Source of the DNA: Streptomyces longisporoflavus
Lineage (GTDB): Bacteria > Actinomycetota > Actinomycetes > Streptomycetales > Streptomycetaceae
Direction: 5' to 3'
DNA length: 64,000 nucleotides
Assembly (NCBI RefSeq): GCF_014649775.1
Contig: NZ_BMTR01000029.1
Span: 1 to 64,000 of the forward strand
The notes under the pieces are model-generated. The model was given only the letters and a program-made list of their open reading frames with translations, did not search any database and had not been told where the DNA came from. Positions 17,515 to 26,090 of the stretch are shown here, piece after piece. A program made the position numbers and the translations under genes. Numbering within the stretch: position 1 is the stretch's first letter; each line of letters opens with the position of its first letter.

Positions 17515-19047
17515 TCAGGCAGCCGTACCCGCCCGGGCGGTCAGTGCCTGGAGCTGGAGCTGGAATCGGTCGTGGTCGTCGGTGCGTGCGCCGTTGTCGG
17601 TGGTGCGGGTGGCCCACGCCACGTGGCCGTCGGGGCGTACGAGGACTTCCCGCACTCCGTCGAGGTCCGCACGTTCGTCGTACGTGTCGACGGTGACGTG
17701 CTGGACGTGCGCGCCCAAGCCCTCCTCGAGGGCCGTTCGAGGGGCCGGGTCTCCGGCCAGCGTGAGCAGAACGAAGCGGCCTTGGTGGAGCAGTTCGTAC
17801 ACCCGTGTCGCCTTCCAGCCGGCTGTGGTCAGGCCGACGTCGGGCATACGCCGCCCCACCAGCGGATCGGCGCCTGGGGCCGCCGGGGGATAGACGGTGC
17901 CGAGCGCGGACACCTGATCGGCGAGCCGGCGGTTGACCTCTGTCATGCCCAGCAGTTGGTCGAGGAGCGTGCGCAGGGCGGCGGCCGGACGCTGGTACTG
18001 CGCGACCAGCGTGAGTTCCGCCAGCAGTGTCTGGACCTCGGTGTTGTCGGTGACCAGCTGGCCGACCGGCCGGCGCTCCCGGTCGTAGCTGTCCAGCAGC
18101 CCGGGCGGGGCCCAGCCGTTGACCCGGGCTGCCAGCTTCCAGCCCAGGTTCATGGCGTCCTGGAGCCCGGTGTTGAGCCCCTGGCCCGCCGCGGGGAAGT
18201 GGATGTGGGCGGCGTCGCCCGCCAGCAGGACGCGTCCCGCACGGTAGCTTTCCGCGAGCCGGGTGGCATTGCCGAAGCGCGACAGCCAGCGGGGCTCGCC
18301 GATCCCGCAGTCGGAGCCGCAGATGCGGGTGAGCGAGGCACGGAACTCCTCCAGGGTCACCGGCGTCCGGGACGGCACCCGTATCCGCTCCGGATCCATG
18401 TAGACGAACCGGGTAATTCCTCCCTCCAGCGGCGCAATGATCACGCCGCGGGCCCGTGCCGCCTCCAGGGCGCCCGGCCGGGCGTCGACGATCGCGAAGT
18501 CCCCCAGCACTCCGGTCAGGGTCTCGTCGGTGCCGGGGAAGCCGATCCCCGAGCTCTGCCGCACGACACTGCGTCCGCCGTCGCACCCGACCGCGTACAG
18601 GGCGCGCATGGTCTCCGTGGCGCCGCCAGGGCCGCGCACCTGCACCTCGACCCCGCCCGCGTCCTGGCTCACGGCGAGCGTCTCGTATCCGCGCCTGATC
18701 TCCACGCCCAGCTCGTGCGCCCGCTCCTCGAGGAGGGCCTCGGTGTGCGCCTGGGCCAGGAAGAGGGTGTAGCCGTGGCGGGAGTCGAGCCCGCTGAAGT
18801 CCAGCTGGGTGCGCAGCCCCGCGAAGTGCCAGCCCGGCACGGTCCGGCCGAGCGGCAGGAACCGGTCGAGCAGCCCCCGCTGGTCCAGCAGTTCCACGCT
18901 GCGCGGGTGCAAGCTCAGCGCCCGCGAGTCGCGCTGCGGTCGGGTGCGCCGCTCCAGGACCCGGGTTCGTACGCCTGCCAGTGCCAGCTCGCAGGCGAGC
19001 ATCAGCCCGGTGGGGCCCGCCCCTGCGACGATCACATCGGTGTTCAT
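17515..19047 (-). CDS. FAD-dependent aromatic monooxygenase (PheA/TetX-Rox type)
   Basis: 510 aa class A flavoprotein hydroxylase. Rossmann GxGxxG at the N terminus (VIVAGAGPTGLMLACELA), the DG motif (YAVGCDGGRSVVRQSSGI) and the GD motif (GRVLLAGDAAHIHFPAAGQG) are all in place, and a thioredoxin-like C-terminal domain (about 390-510) matches the PheA/Rox subgroup that hydroxylates polyketides, rifamycins or other phenolics using NADPH and O2. It is divergent from a TetR gene with two tandem palindromes in the 64-bp gap, so ligand-induced derepression is expected. AGGGAG lies about 10 nt before the ATG. The substrate is unknown; drug inactivation or catabolism are both plausible. Confidence 0.9.
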   Translation of the reverse strand: MNTDVIVAGAGPTGLMLACELALAGVRTRVLERRTRPQRDSRALSLHPRSVELLDQRGLLDRFLPLGRTVPGWHFAGLRTQLDFSGLDSRHGYTLFLAQAHTEALLEERAHELGVEIRRGYETLAVSQDAGGVEVQVRGPGGATETMRALYAVGCDGGRSVVRQSSGIGFPGTDETLTGVLGDFAIVDARPGALEAARARGVIIAPLEGGITRFVYMDPERIRVPSRTPVTLEEFRASLTRICGSDCGIGEPRWLSRFGNATRLAESYRAGRVLLAGDAAHIHFPAAGQGLNTGLQDAMNLGWKLAARVNGWAPPGLLDSYDRERRPVGQLVTDNTEVQTLLAELTLVAQYQRPAAALRTLLDQLLGMTEVNRRLADQVSALGTVYPPAAPGADPLVGRRMPDVGLTTAGWKATRVYELLHQGRFVLLTLAGDPAPRTALEEGLGAHVQHVTVDTYDERADLDGVREVLVRPDGHVAWATRTTDNGARTDDHDRFQLQLQALTARAGTAA

Positions 19048-19068
19048 GGGCGATGCTCTCCCTATTTA

Positions 19069-19104
19069 GTGAACAGTGTTCACGTGAACGATGTTCACTA
19101 GAAT
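19069..19104. promoter_or_regulatory. Double TetR operator and promoter
   Basis: Two abutting 15-bp palindromes: GTGAACAGTGTTCAC (19069-19083) and GTGAACGATGTTCAC (19084-19098). The half-site GTGAAC occurs four times in inverted pairs. A -10 (TAGAAT, 19099-19104) lies 7 nt before the TetR ATG, so the TetR mRNA may be leaderless. The monooxygenase -10 (around CTAAAT, minus strand) abuts the other side. Repressor bound here would block both promoters. Confidence 0.85.
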
Positions 19105-19111
19105 AAGCTCC

Positions 19112-19777
19112 ATGAGCTCCCCGTCAACCCCGACCAGAGGCCGGCCCGCACGACTCGACCAGGCCCGCACCATCCAGACCGCACTCGACCTGCTGGACGA
19201 GTCCGGTCTCGACGCGCTGACCATGCGCCGGCTCGCCGACGCGTTGGACGTCCGGGCGGGTGCGCTGTACCGCTACTTCGCCACCAAGCAAGACCTCCTC
19301 ACCGCGATGGCCGAGCGCATGGTCGACGGTGTCGGGGCCGCCGCCGGACTCACGGGCGACGACGACTGGAGCGAGGGAACGGCGCGCCTGGCCCGCGCAC
19401 TGCGCACGGCCCTGCTCGCCCATCGCGACGGCGCACGCGTCTTCGCCGGCACGCACTCGACCGGACCCAACACCCTGGGCTTCGCCGACAGCCTCGTCGG
19501 CGTGCTGCGAGAGGCGGGCTTCGGCGACAGCGAAGCGGCGCGGGCGCTGTACGCGGTGGCCAACTTCACCGTCGGCCACACGCTGGAGGAACAGGCCGCC
19601 CTCCGGCCGGGGAACGGGAGGCCCGCCGACGCGGGGGACCTGCGCGAGGCGGTGACGGCAGGCGCGTATCCACACCTTGCCGCCACCCTGCCGGTACTCA
19701 CCAGCACGGACGTCACGGCGCACTTCGAGTTCGGTCTGCGGCTGCTTTTGGACGGACTGCGTGCTGTGCGGCGCTGA
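19112..19777 (+). CDS. TetR family regulator of the divergent monooxygenase
   Basis: 221 aa. N-terminal TetR helix-turn-helix: ALDLLDESGLDALTMRRLAD, ALDVRAGALYRYFATKQDLL. The C-terminal half resembles the tetracycline-repressor-type ligand domain (VGHTLEEQAAL, HFEFGLRLLLDGL). It presumably binds the double palindrome next to it and represses itself and the FAD monooxygenase until a substrate-like ligand appears. The ATG at 19112 (MSSPSTPTRGRPARLD) is preferred over one seven codons upstream, which lies inside the operator. No ribosome site is visible, consistent with a leaderless transcript from TAGAAT. Confidence 0.9.
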   Translation: MSSPSTPTRGRPARLDQARTIQTALDLLDESGLDALTMRRLADALDVRAGALYRYFATKQDLLTAMAERMVDGVGAAAGLTGDDDWSEGTARLARALRTALLAHRDGARVFAGTHSTGPNTLGFADSLVGVLREAGFGDSEAARALYAVANFTVGHTLEEQAALRPGNGRPADAGDLREAVTAGAYPHLAATLPVLTSTDVTAHFEFGLRLLLDGLRAVRR

Positions 19778-20069
19778 GCGCTTTGGCGACTCCACCTTGG
19801 GGCCGGCTCGGTGACGCTGCGCAGGGGTGCACGGACTGCAGCATCGGTACGTCGGTAACCGAGTCACCGTAGGCGTGGCAGGCAAGCTTTCCGGTGATCC
19901 GGTGATCCGGTGCAGTTTCCGCGGTCGTCCTCAGCTTCTGATGACTCGGTAGTTCGGCCGAGAAGCTCGCTTCTCGCGGTCACATGCGTCCCGCCCGCCG
20001 GGGATTCCAGCAAGGGCCGGCCGCCCGAAATGCGTCCTGTGCAGTCTGCGGGCGCGGTAGCCTCGGCGG

Positions 20070-20969
20070 ATGGTCAACATCAACTTCAGCTCCCCGGTCG
20101 GTGTCTGGTGGACCAGCGATCGGTGGCCGATCGCCGACGTGATCGCCCGGGCACGCGAGATCGAGCAACTCGGTTACGGATCGTTGTTCTACGGCGAAGC
20201 CGGAGGCAAGGAGACGCTGACCCAAGCCGCTGCTCTGCTGGGCAACACCGAGCGGCTGGTGGTCGGGACGGGCATCGCGAACATCCACGCCCGCAGCGCT
20301 CCGGCCAGCGAAGCAGGCGCCCGTACGCTGGGAGCGCTGCACCCGGGCCGGTTCGTGCTCGGACTGGGTGTCAGCCACGCTCCGTTGGTGGAGCACAGCT
20401 ATGCCGGCTCCTACGAGAAGCCCCTCAGCACCATGCGCGAGTATCTGCGGGTCATGGACGCGGTGCCGGACGAGGTCGAACCGGGAGGGCAGCGCCCGGC
20501 CCGGCTCCTTGCCGCGCTGGGCCCGAAGATGATCGAGCTGTCCGCCACGGCTGCCGACGGGGCGCACCCGTACCTGGTGACTCCGGAGCAGACCGCGAGG
20601 ACGCGCGATCGGGTAGGGGCCGACAAGTGGGTCGTCAGCGAGCAGGCCGTCGCGCTCACCACCGACCGTGAAGACGGTCTGCGCCGGGCACACCAGCACC
20701 TGCACATGTACTCGCAGCTGCCGAACTACCGCAGTTCCTGGCTGCGGCAGGGGTTCGATGAGTCCGACGTGGTCGTGGGCGGCTCGGACAAGCTGGCGGA
20801 TGGCATGGTCGCCATCGGCGACACGCAGGAACTGGTCGCGCGCGTGCAGCAGCACCTGGATGCGGGCGCCGACCACGTGGTCGTACAGGTTCTCGGCGAG
20901 GATCCCTCGTCCGACCCGCTGCCCACGCTGCGTGAACTGGCCCCGGCCCTCAACTTGAGCAGCACGTAG
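20070..20969 (+). CDS. F420-dependent LLM-class oxidoreductase
   Basis: 299 aa luciferase-like TIM barrel. Typical features: early GVWWTSD, LGYGSLFYGEAGG, LVVGTGIANIHARS, the LHPGRFVLGLGVSHAP motif, and C-terminal LDAGADHVVVQVLGED. This is the pattern of the actinobacterial LLM subfamily that uses reduced cofactor F420 rather than FMN (similar to the TIGR03620-type proteins I remember). The substrate is unknown. It stands alone between a TetR gene and a convergent DUF1772/NmrA operon. Other F420-linked candidates in the window are the Ddn-like protein (26087) and an F420-NADP reductase-like protein (33010). Confidence 0.88.
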   Translation: MVNINFSSPVGVWWTSDRWPIADVIARAREIEQLGYGSLFYGEAGGKETLTQAAALLGNTERLVVGTGIANIHARSAPASEAGARTLGALHPGRFVLGLGVSHAPLVEHSYAGSYEKPLSTMREYLRVMDAVPDEVEPGGQRPARLLAALGPKMIELSATAADGAHPYLVTPEQTARTRDRVGADKWVVSEQAVALTTDREDGLRRAHQHLHMYSQLPNYRSSWLRQGFDESDVVVGGSDKLADGMVAIGDTQELVARVQQHLDAGADHVVVQVLGEDPSSDPLPTLRELAPALNLSST

Positions 20970-21109
20970 CACGGCACGTTCTCCTCGCCCCCTCGGATAC
21001 GGCCGGCTCGATCCGGGGCGGGCGGGGAGACGCACCGCCGATTGCGACCTCTGCCAGGCCCTCGGCGGCATCACGGCGGCCGGCCCGTGCCTGCGGCCGG
21101 CCGACGCGG

Positions 21110-21655
21110 TCATGCAGGGGCTGCCGCCGACGCGTCGGCCGCCTTTGCGGCTCTCTTTGTGGCTCTGCCAAGGGTGTTGCCGGTCCGGTTGTCCGGGCGC
21201 AGTGCCATCGCCGTGGCCAGGACGGCGAAGGCCGTGAGAGCGGCCAGGGTCCGGATGAGGTGGGCCAGTTGCCACCGGTTTCGCTGGTGTTCCCAGTCGG
21301 CGGGTGGCGTGGTGACGGACCAGTCGAGCTGGTCGCTGTTGATGGGCACGTTGACACTGGCGGTGAGGATGAAGATCGCGGCCATCAGCAGGAGCGCCGC
21401 GAGCGCGAACCAGCGTTCCTTGGCCCGCGTGCGGAAGGCCAGCACGGCCAGGACGAGAACGGCGGCCGCCGCCGGTGCCAGAGTGGCGAGGGCCAGTTTG
21501 TCCAGGGCGTCGAGCTCTACGTGCCGGACCTGGGTGTAGACGGACGCGGTGTGGGAGCGCAGGGAGTTCTCCAGTACGAGCACTGCCAGGAGGAAACCCG
21601 CGAACAGACCGCTGAACAGCAGGCCCGTGAGGTGGGCGAGGCGTCGCGCGTTCAC
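21110..21655 (-). CDS. DUF1772 (anthrone oxygenase family) membrane protein
   Basis: 181 aa with four membrane helices (LTGLLFSGLFAGFLLAVLV; LALATLAPAAAAVLVLAVL; WFALAALLLMAAIFILTA; LIRTLAALTAFAVLATAMAL). The conserved VNVPINSDQLDWS stretch and a downstream W(E)xxRxxW segment are DUF1772 hallmarks, the family that includes fungal and bacterial anthrone oxygenases and many uncharacterised redox-associated proteins. The GTG at 21655 overlaps the stop of the upstream NmrA-like gene as GTGA, so the two are translationally coupled. The basic Ala-rich tail after residue 155 is not conserved. Co-regulation by the divergent MarR is likely. Confidence 0.85.
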   Translation of the reverse strand: MNARRLAHLTGLLFSGLFAGFLLAVLVLENSLRSHTASVYTQVRHVELDALDKLALATLAPAAAAVLVLAVLAFRTRAKERWFALAALLLMAAIFILTASVNVPINSDQLDWSVTTPPADWEHQRNRWQLAHLIRTLAALTAFAVLATAMALRPDNRTGNTLGRATKRAAKAADASAAAPA

Positions 21656-22503
21656 TGGTCGGCGCCGGTGAAGTCGGTGGCGTGCTCGGTGGCCCACTGC
21701 GCGAAGGTCCGCCCGGGCGCGCCGGTCGCCGAGGTGGCCCGGGCCGGTGTTTTCTCGCCGCGTTCGTATCGCGCCATCAGTGCCCGGACGAAGGGTTCGG
21801 GTAGTCCACCGGAGCGGATCATGCCCTGCGCGGCGGCTTCTGCGGGGATTTCCTCGTAGCGGAGCGGGCGGCCGATCGCCCGGCCGATGGTCGCCACGGC
21901 TTCGGAGTGGGTGAGGTTGTGCGGTCCGGACACCGGCACATACCGGCCGGTGAACGCCTCGTCCCGCAGGGCCCGGGCGATCGTCTCCGCGACGTCCTTC
22001 TCGTGTACGAGTGCCTCGGCGAAGCCCGCGTAGGGGCCGCGCACCACGTTCCCCGCCCGTATCTGACCGGCCCACATGGTGAGGGTGTTGAGGGCGAAGG
22101 ACGTGGGCCGCACGCTCACCCAGGGCAACGGGCCCCGGACGACGGCCTGTTCGACCTCCTTGTTGCGGTCGCCGTTGTAACGCGAGGGCTGGTGGTCGAG
22201 TTCTTCGTCGACGTTGATCGCCGACATCACGACCACACGTCGTACGCCCTGCTCGGCTGCCGCGGTCACCAGCTTGCCCGCGGCTTCCTCGCCGACGGCC
22301 CGCGGGTGGACGAACAGGGCGGTTATCCCATCGAGGAGATGCGGCCCGGGTTTGCGCGCGTCTCCTTGCACCACCTCTGTGCCGGCCGGGAGACCGGCGG
22401 CTGAAGGGTTGCGGCTGATCGCGCGCACGGCTTTCCCGTCCGCGAGCAGGGCTTCGACGAGCGGCCTTCCGATGGATCCGGTCGCCCCGGTGATGAGGTA
22501 CAT
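21652..22503 (-). CDS. NmrA-like/atypical SDR NAD(P)-binding protein
   Basis: 283 aa. N-terminal TGATGSIGRPLVEAL dinucleotide-binding motif without the classical YxxxK catalytic pair; VVVMSAINVDEE and VSVRPTSFALN are typical of the NmrA/azoreductase-like group that binds NADP(H) either as sensors or as quinone/azo reductases. GAGAGGAC about 7 nt before the ATG is a good ribosome site. It is divergent from a MarR regulator (66 bp) and coupled to a DUF1772 membrane protein downstream, suggesting a small quinone or electrophile response unit. Catalysis is inferred, not shown. Confidence 0.85.
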   Translation of the reverse strand: MYLITGATGSIGRPLVEALLADGKAVRAISRNPSAAGLPAGTEVVQGDARKPGPHLLDGITALFVHPRAVGEEAAGKLVTAAAEQGVRRVVVMSAINVDEELDHQPSRYNGDRNKEVEQAVVRGPLPWVSVRPTSFALNTLTMWAGQIRAGNVVRGPYAGFAEALVHEKDVAETIARALRDEAFTGRYVPVSGPHNLTHSEAVATIGRAIGRPLRYEEIPAEAAAQGMIRSGGLPEPFVRALMARYERGEKTPARATSATGAPGRTFAQWATEHATDFTGADQ

Positions 22504-22529
22504 GACACGGTCCTCTCTTCCCCATAAGG

Positions 22530-22581
22530 TATGAGAACCGTAACACTTTGATTCGAGGTCCGTATAGTATGAGTTCCGTAA
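22530..22581. promoter_or_regulatory. Candidate MarR operator: two 14-bp direct repeats
   Basis: TATGAGAACCGTAA (22530-22543) and TATGAGTTCCGTAA (22568-22581) match at 12 of 14 bases and are 38 bp apart. They lie in the NmrA/MarR divergent region; the second overlaps the MarR start codon. TATAGT at 22563-22568 could be a -10. Confidence 0.55.
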
Positions 22582-23060
22582 GACCTAATCCCCGCGACCG
22601 ACGCCGCACCACGACCGAGATCAAAGGCGCGCTGCGAGCGCTGAGCCTCCAACTCACCGTCCTCAACCGGCAGGTCAGTGCCCGCCTCGCCCTCAAGGAC
22701 GTCGATCTCGACTGCCTCGACCTGATCAACAGCAACGGTCCACTCGCGCCCACGGCACTGGCCCGCCAGGCCAATCTCCACCCGGCCACCCTCACCGGCA
22801 TCCTCGACCGACTCGAACGCGCCGGCTGGATCGCCCGCGAACGCGACCCCTCGGACCGCAGGGCCGTCCGTATCCGCGCACTGCGCGACCGCAACGGCGA
22901 ACTGATCTCCCTCTACGCCGAGATGAACTCCGCGATCGACACCATCTGCGCCGACTACAGCGAAGCCGACCTTGCCCTGCTCAACGACTTCCTCACCCGC
23001 GCCACGGACGCCGGGCAGGAAGCCTCCCGGAACCTGGCCGCCCCACCCGGCGAACGGTGA
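22569..23060 (+). CDS. MarR family regulator
   Basis: 163 aa. The winged-helix core is readable: DLINSNGPLAPTALARQAN, LHPATLTGILDRLERAGWI, then the wing RERDPSDRRAVRIRAL. It is divergent from the NmrA-DUF1772 operon and most likely its repressor, with direct repeats in the gap as candidate binding sites. The start at 22569 (MSSVRPNPRD) has no clear ribosome site and falls within one repeat; the transcript may be leaderless or the start may lie slightly further in. The ligand is unknown. Confidence 0.88.
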   Translation: MSSVRPNPRDRRRTTTEIKGALRALSLQLTVLNRQVSARLALKDVDLDCLDLINSNGPLAPTALARQANLHPATLTGILDRLERAGWIARERDPSDRRAVRIRALRDRNGELISLYAEMNSAIDTICADYSEADLALLNDFLTRATDAGQEASRNLAAPPGER

Positions 23061-23486
23061 AATAGCCGGCCGGCGGGGCGCAGGGGTCCACGGCTCCGCC
23101 CAGGTATGGGATCAGGCGCAGGCGCGGAGCCGCAGGCGCCGGTCCAGCCGACCACGCAGACGCGCAGAAGCCCCGCGAAGAGTTCCGAGTTGCCGCACTT
23201 CTGCCGCCGCGAGTTCCGTCCGTCCCGCCAGCGCGAGCACAGCGGCATAGGGCCGTTCGCCCTCGGCGAGCTTCGCCGCCACGGCGTCACGGACAGCTCG
23301 CAGCACCGAGCGGTCCGCGCCGGTGGGCTCTGGTCCCGACCAGCTTCCGGCGTTACAGGACAAGCCTCTGCCGCGGGACTCGCAGCCGATCGCTGCAATC
23401 ACGCCTGGTCCGCGTGTCCGTGGGCCCCGGCTCGCGTTGGCCTGGCGAAGATTGCTGGTGCGGCAGGCGGCGAAGGACACAGGGCG
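23061..23486. other. Intergenic before ABC operon, no gene assigned
   Basis: 426 bp. On the minus strand a frame ending at 23112 reads VLRAVRDAVAAKLAEGERP and AGRTELAAAEVRQLG, Ala/Arg rich with no recognisable domain or ribosome site; it may be chance or a remnant. The promoter of the ABC operon should be near the 3' end; I could not place it. Confidence 0.35.
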
Positions 23487-24104
23487 ATGACATCAGAGAC
23501 GCAGTTGCAGATCCGGGCCGTGCACAAGGCATATGGACGGCGGGCAGTGTTGCGGGGCGTCGATTTCACGGTGTCGGCGGGCATGCTCGCCGGCGTGGTG
23601 GGCGAGAACGGCTCGGGCAAGAGCACATTGCTGCGGATCGCCGTGGGGGAGCTCGTGCCTGACGGCGGTAGCGTGCAGCGCTTCGGAGCTTTGGGGTATT
23701 GCCCGCAGCAGGCAGTGGTCAACGACACGCTGACGGTCGCCCAGCATCTGCGGTTCTTCCAGGTCGCCTACCGGCTTCCGCGGCTCACTGAAGCGTGGGA
23801 GCTGGTGGACCTGCTGGGTTTTGGTGCCGAGCGGCGTACGCGGGCCGGAGAGTTGAGCGGCGGGACCCGGCAGAAGTTGAACCTGACCCTGGCGTTGATG
23901 CACGATCCGCCGCTGTTGGTCCTCGACGAGCCCTATCAGGGCTTCGACTGGGACACGCACCAGCGTTTCTGGCAGCTGGCGGTCCAGCTGCGTTCCCAGG
24001 GACGTTCGGTGGTGGTGGTCTCCCATCTGCTGCACGATCTGCAGCACTTCGACACCGTTCACCATCTGCGCGATGGCCGCCTGCACGAGGGAGCAGCCCG
24101 GTGA
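23487..24104 (+). CDS. ABC transporter ATP-binding protein
   Basis: 205 aa ATPase. Walker A GENGSGKST, Q-loop CPQQ, signature LSGGTRQK, Walker B LLVLDEPYQGFD and switch His (VVSHLLHDL) are all intact. It is short but complete. The ATG at 23487 (MTSETQLQIRAVHKAYGRRAVLRG) follows AAGGA; a long upstream in-frame extension has no domain content. The stop overlaps the permease start as GTGA. It presumably energises the adjacent ABC-2-like permease; direction and substrate are unknown, although two-gene ATPase/permease sets of this form are usually exporters. Confidence 0.94.
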   Translation: MTSETQLQIRAVHKAYGRRAVLRGVDFTVSAGMLAGVVGENGSGKSTLLRIAVGELVPDGGSVQRFGALGYCPQQAVVNDTLTVAQHLRFFQVAYRLPRLTEAWELVDLLGFGAERRTRAGELSGGTRQKLNLTLALMHDPPLLVLDEPYQGFDWDTHQRFWQLAVQLRSQGRSVVVVSHLLHDLQHFDTVHHLRDGRLHEGAAR

Positions 24105-24937
24105 AACACCAGTGGACGGCGTTCACCGTGGCCCTCGGCTTCACGCTGGCCGGCCACCTGCGCAACCGCCTGGCGATGGGCATGATCGCCTTCTTCATTC
24201 CGACCTGGATCTATGTGGTGCGGGCGACCGCACTGGACAAAGACATCACGTTCACCAGCGTCCTGGGCATGGAGGTGACCGCGTCGATGAACCGCACCAT
24301 CCAGATCTCCAGCGCCCTGCACGCCGTCACGGTGATCGCCGGATTCATGATGTTCATGGCGACCTTCAACGCCCGGAGCATGGATCTGCGCCTGGTCCTG
24401 GCGGGCTATCCCCGGCTGCAACTCCTGACCGCCAAGATCCTCGCCCTGTTCGTCATCACGGTGCTGCTCACCGGCTACACCACCGCTCTGCTGTGGATGT
24501 CCTGGCCGCTGACCCAGCCTCATGCGGTCGCGGCCGCAGTGGCCGCGGCGATCCTTGCGTACGGCGGTCTGGGCATCATGGCCGGCTATCTGCTGCGCGG
24601 TGAACTCGAGGGCTTCTTCGTCGTGGTGATGACGACGCTCGTCGATGTCGGCATGCAGAGCCCGGTCTCGAATCCTTCCGGAGACCAGGCGCTGCTGGGC
24701 GCCCTGCCGCTGTACGGGCCCGCGCAGGCTGCCCTGGCCGCTTCCTTCACCCATGCGCACACCCTCGCCTGCGCCGGCCGGGCGCTGCCCTGGTTCGCCG
24801 CCACCAGTGTCGGTGCCCTGGTCATCTTCTGCCTGCGCACCCGCCATTACGGGCGGTCGGACCCGGCCTGCCCGCGGCGTCCCGGCTCGCGATCGCACCC
24901 GGATCCAGGTCCCGCTCGGTCGGAGTCGGCGGGCTGA
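24101..24937 (+). CDS. ABC-2-type permease subunit
   Basis: 278 aa, about six membrane helices (MGMIAFFIPTWIYVV; ALHAVTVIAGFMMFMATF; ILALFVITVLLTGYTTALL; VAAAVAAAILAYGGLGIMAGYLL; FFVVVMTTLVDVGM; WFAATSVGALVIFCL). It has no ATPase or binding domain and pairs with the upstream ATPase through a GTGA overlap. The Arg/Pro/Ser-rich tail after residue 245 is probably cytosolic. Substrate unknown. An SDR and an F420-type protein follow on the same strand, so the exported compound may be a redox-modified small molecule, which is inference only. Confidence 0.85.
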   Translation: MKHQWTAFTVALGFTLAGHLRNRLAMGMIAFFIPTWIYVVRATALDKDITFTSVLGMEVTASMNRTIQISSALHAVTVIAGFMMFMATFNARSMDLRLVLAGYPRLQLLTAKILALFVITVLLTGYTTALLWMSWPLTQPHAVAAAVAAAILAYGGLGIMAGYLLRGELEGFFVVVMTTLVDVGMQSPVSNPSGDQALLGALPLYGPAQAALAASFTHAHTLACAGRALPWFAATSVGALVIFCLRTRHYGRSDPACPRRPGSRSHPDPGPARSESAG

Positions 24938-25070
24938 GGGGCGCCTCCGCAGGGGGGCCGGGCCGGCGAAGTTGTGGCACGCTCTCGCCCCCGGCGGGCG
25001 CGGCCGTTGCCTGCCCGGCCCGGGCGTCGTTGCACCAAGCATCCATGACGACGAGGCGAGGGCGCCGACG

Positions 25071-26090
25071 GTGAGCGAGGGAAGAAACGCAAGTCTGCCC
25101 GGCCCGTGGCGGCGTTGGCGCGTCGGAAACACCGGGTGGACTCCGGCGCAGGCCGGCGATCTTTCCGGACGTACCGCGGTGGTCACGGGCTCCTCTCGCG
25201 GCATCGGTGCCGCGCTGGCCGAGCACCTGGCCCGCCACGGAGCACATGTGATCGTCCTGTGCCCCTCCGAGACCCACGGGCGGGCGGCGGCCGCAGCGGT
25301 ACGTCATCGCGTCGCAGCCGCCCGGCTGGACAGTGTCGTGTGCGACCTCTCCCAGCTGGGCCAGGTCCGCGAGGCTGCCGGGCGGATCACGACGATGGCG
25401 GCAGGGAGGCTGGATCTTCTGGTCAACAACGCCGGTGTGGCCGCGCTGCCCCGCACCCGCTCCGCGGCGGGCTGCGAGATGCACTTCGCCGTGAATCACC
25501 TCGGTCATTTCGCGCTGACCGGACACCTGCTGCCCGCTCTGCTCAATACGCCGCAGCCTCGGGTAGTCAACGTCTCCTCCGTCCTGCACTGGCTGGGCCG
25601 GTGCCACCCCCGCCGACCGCACCGGCCCCGCCTCTACCTGCGCTGGATGGCCTACTTCGACTCCAAAGTCGCCAACTTGCTGTTCACACGCGGGCTTTCC
25701 GCATGGGCTCACCTCCACCAGTTGCCGCTGCGCGCCGTCGCCGCCCATCCCGGCCTGGTGAACACCTCCCTGGGCTCCAGCGCCCTGCACGCCGACGGCC
25801 GGCACCGCCAGGCGCTATTGCTGGAATGGATGCAGGCGCGGTGGCACTGTCCCAGCCAGGCGGCCTGGCCGCTGTTCAGGGCCGCCACGGAGCCACACGT
25901 CGCGGGCAGTGAGTTCTTCGGGCCGGGCGGCCGCTGGGAATGGTCCGGCCCGCCCGTGCCGGTGCGCGCCGCCCGACGGGCATGCGAGGCACGCGCCGCC
26001 GAGCAGTTGTGGCAGCTGTCCCAACAGCTGACCGCCTATCCGTTCGCCTGCCTCCCAGAAGGTCCGGGACAGGGAGAGGAGTACTCGTGA
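25071..26090 (+). CDS. Short-chain dehydrogenase/reductase, RDH-like
   Basis: 339 aa. Cofactor motif TGSSRGIGAALAEHLA, then NNAGVA, catalytic Ser in VVNVSSVLHW and YFDSK as YxxxK; the late segment AAHPGLVNTSLG also fits. The layout is that of retinol-dehydrogenase/WWOX-like SDRs. The N-terminal 35 residues (with TGWTPAQAGDLSGRT) are typical for that group. The GTG at 25071 has AGGG about 9 nt upstream. It lies 133 bp after the permease and its stop overlaps the next gene as GTGA. Substrate unknown. Confidence 0.9.
   Translation: MSEGRNASLPGPWRRWRVGNTGWTPAQAGDLSGRTAVVTGSSRGIGAALAEHLARHGAHVIVLCPSETHGRAAAAAVRHRVAAARLDSVVCDLSQLGQVREAAGRITTMAAGRLDLLVNNAGVAALPRTRSAAGCEMHFAVNHLGHFALTGHLLPALLNTPQPRVVNVSSVLHWLGRCHPRRPHRPRLYLRWMAYFDSKVANLLFTRGLSAWAHLHQLPLRAVAAHPGLVNTSLGSSALHADGRHRQALLLEWMQARWHCPSQAAWPLFRAATEPHVAGSEFFGPGGRWEWSGPPVPVRAARRACEARAAEQLWQLSQQLTAYPFACLPEGPGQGEEYS

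Noticed and set aside
23112..23480. A 122-codon minus-strand frame before the ABC operon
   Set aside because: Ala/Arg-rich, no motif and no ribosome site; listed only as intergenic content.
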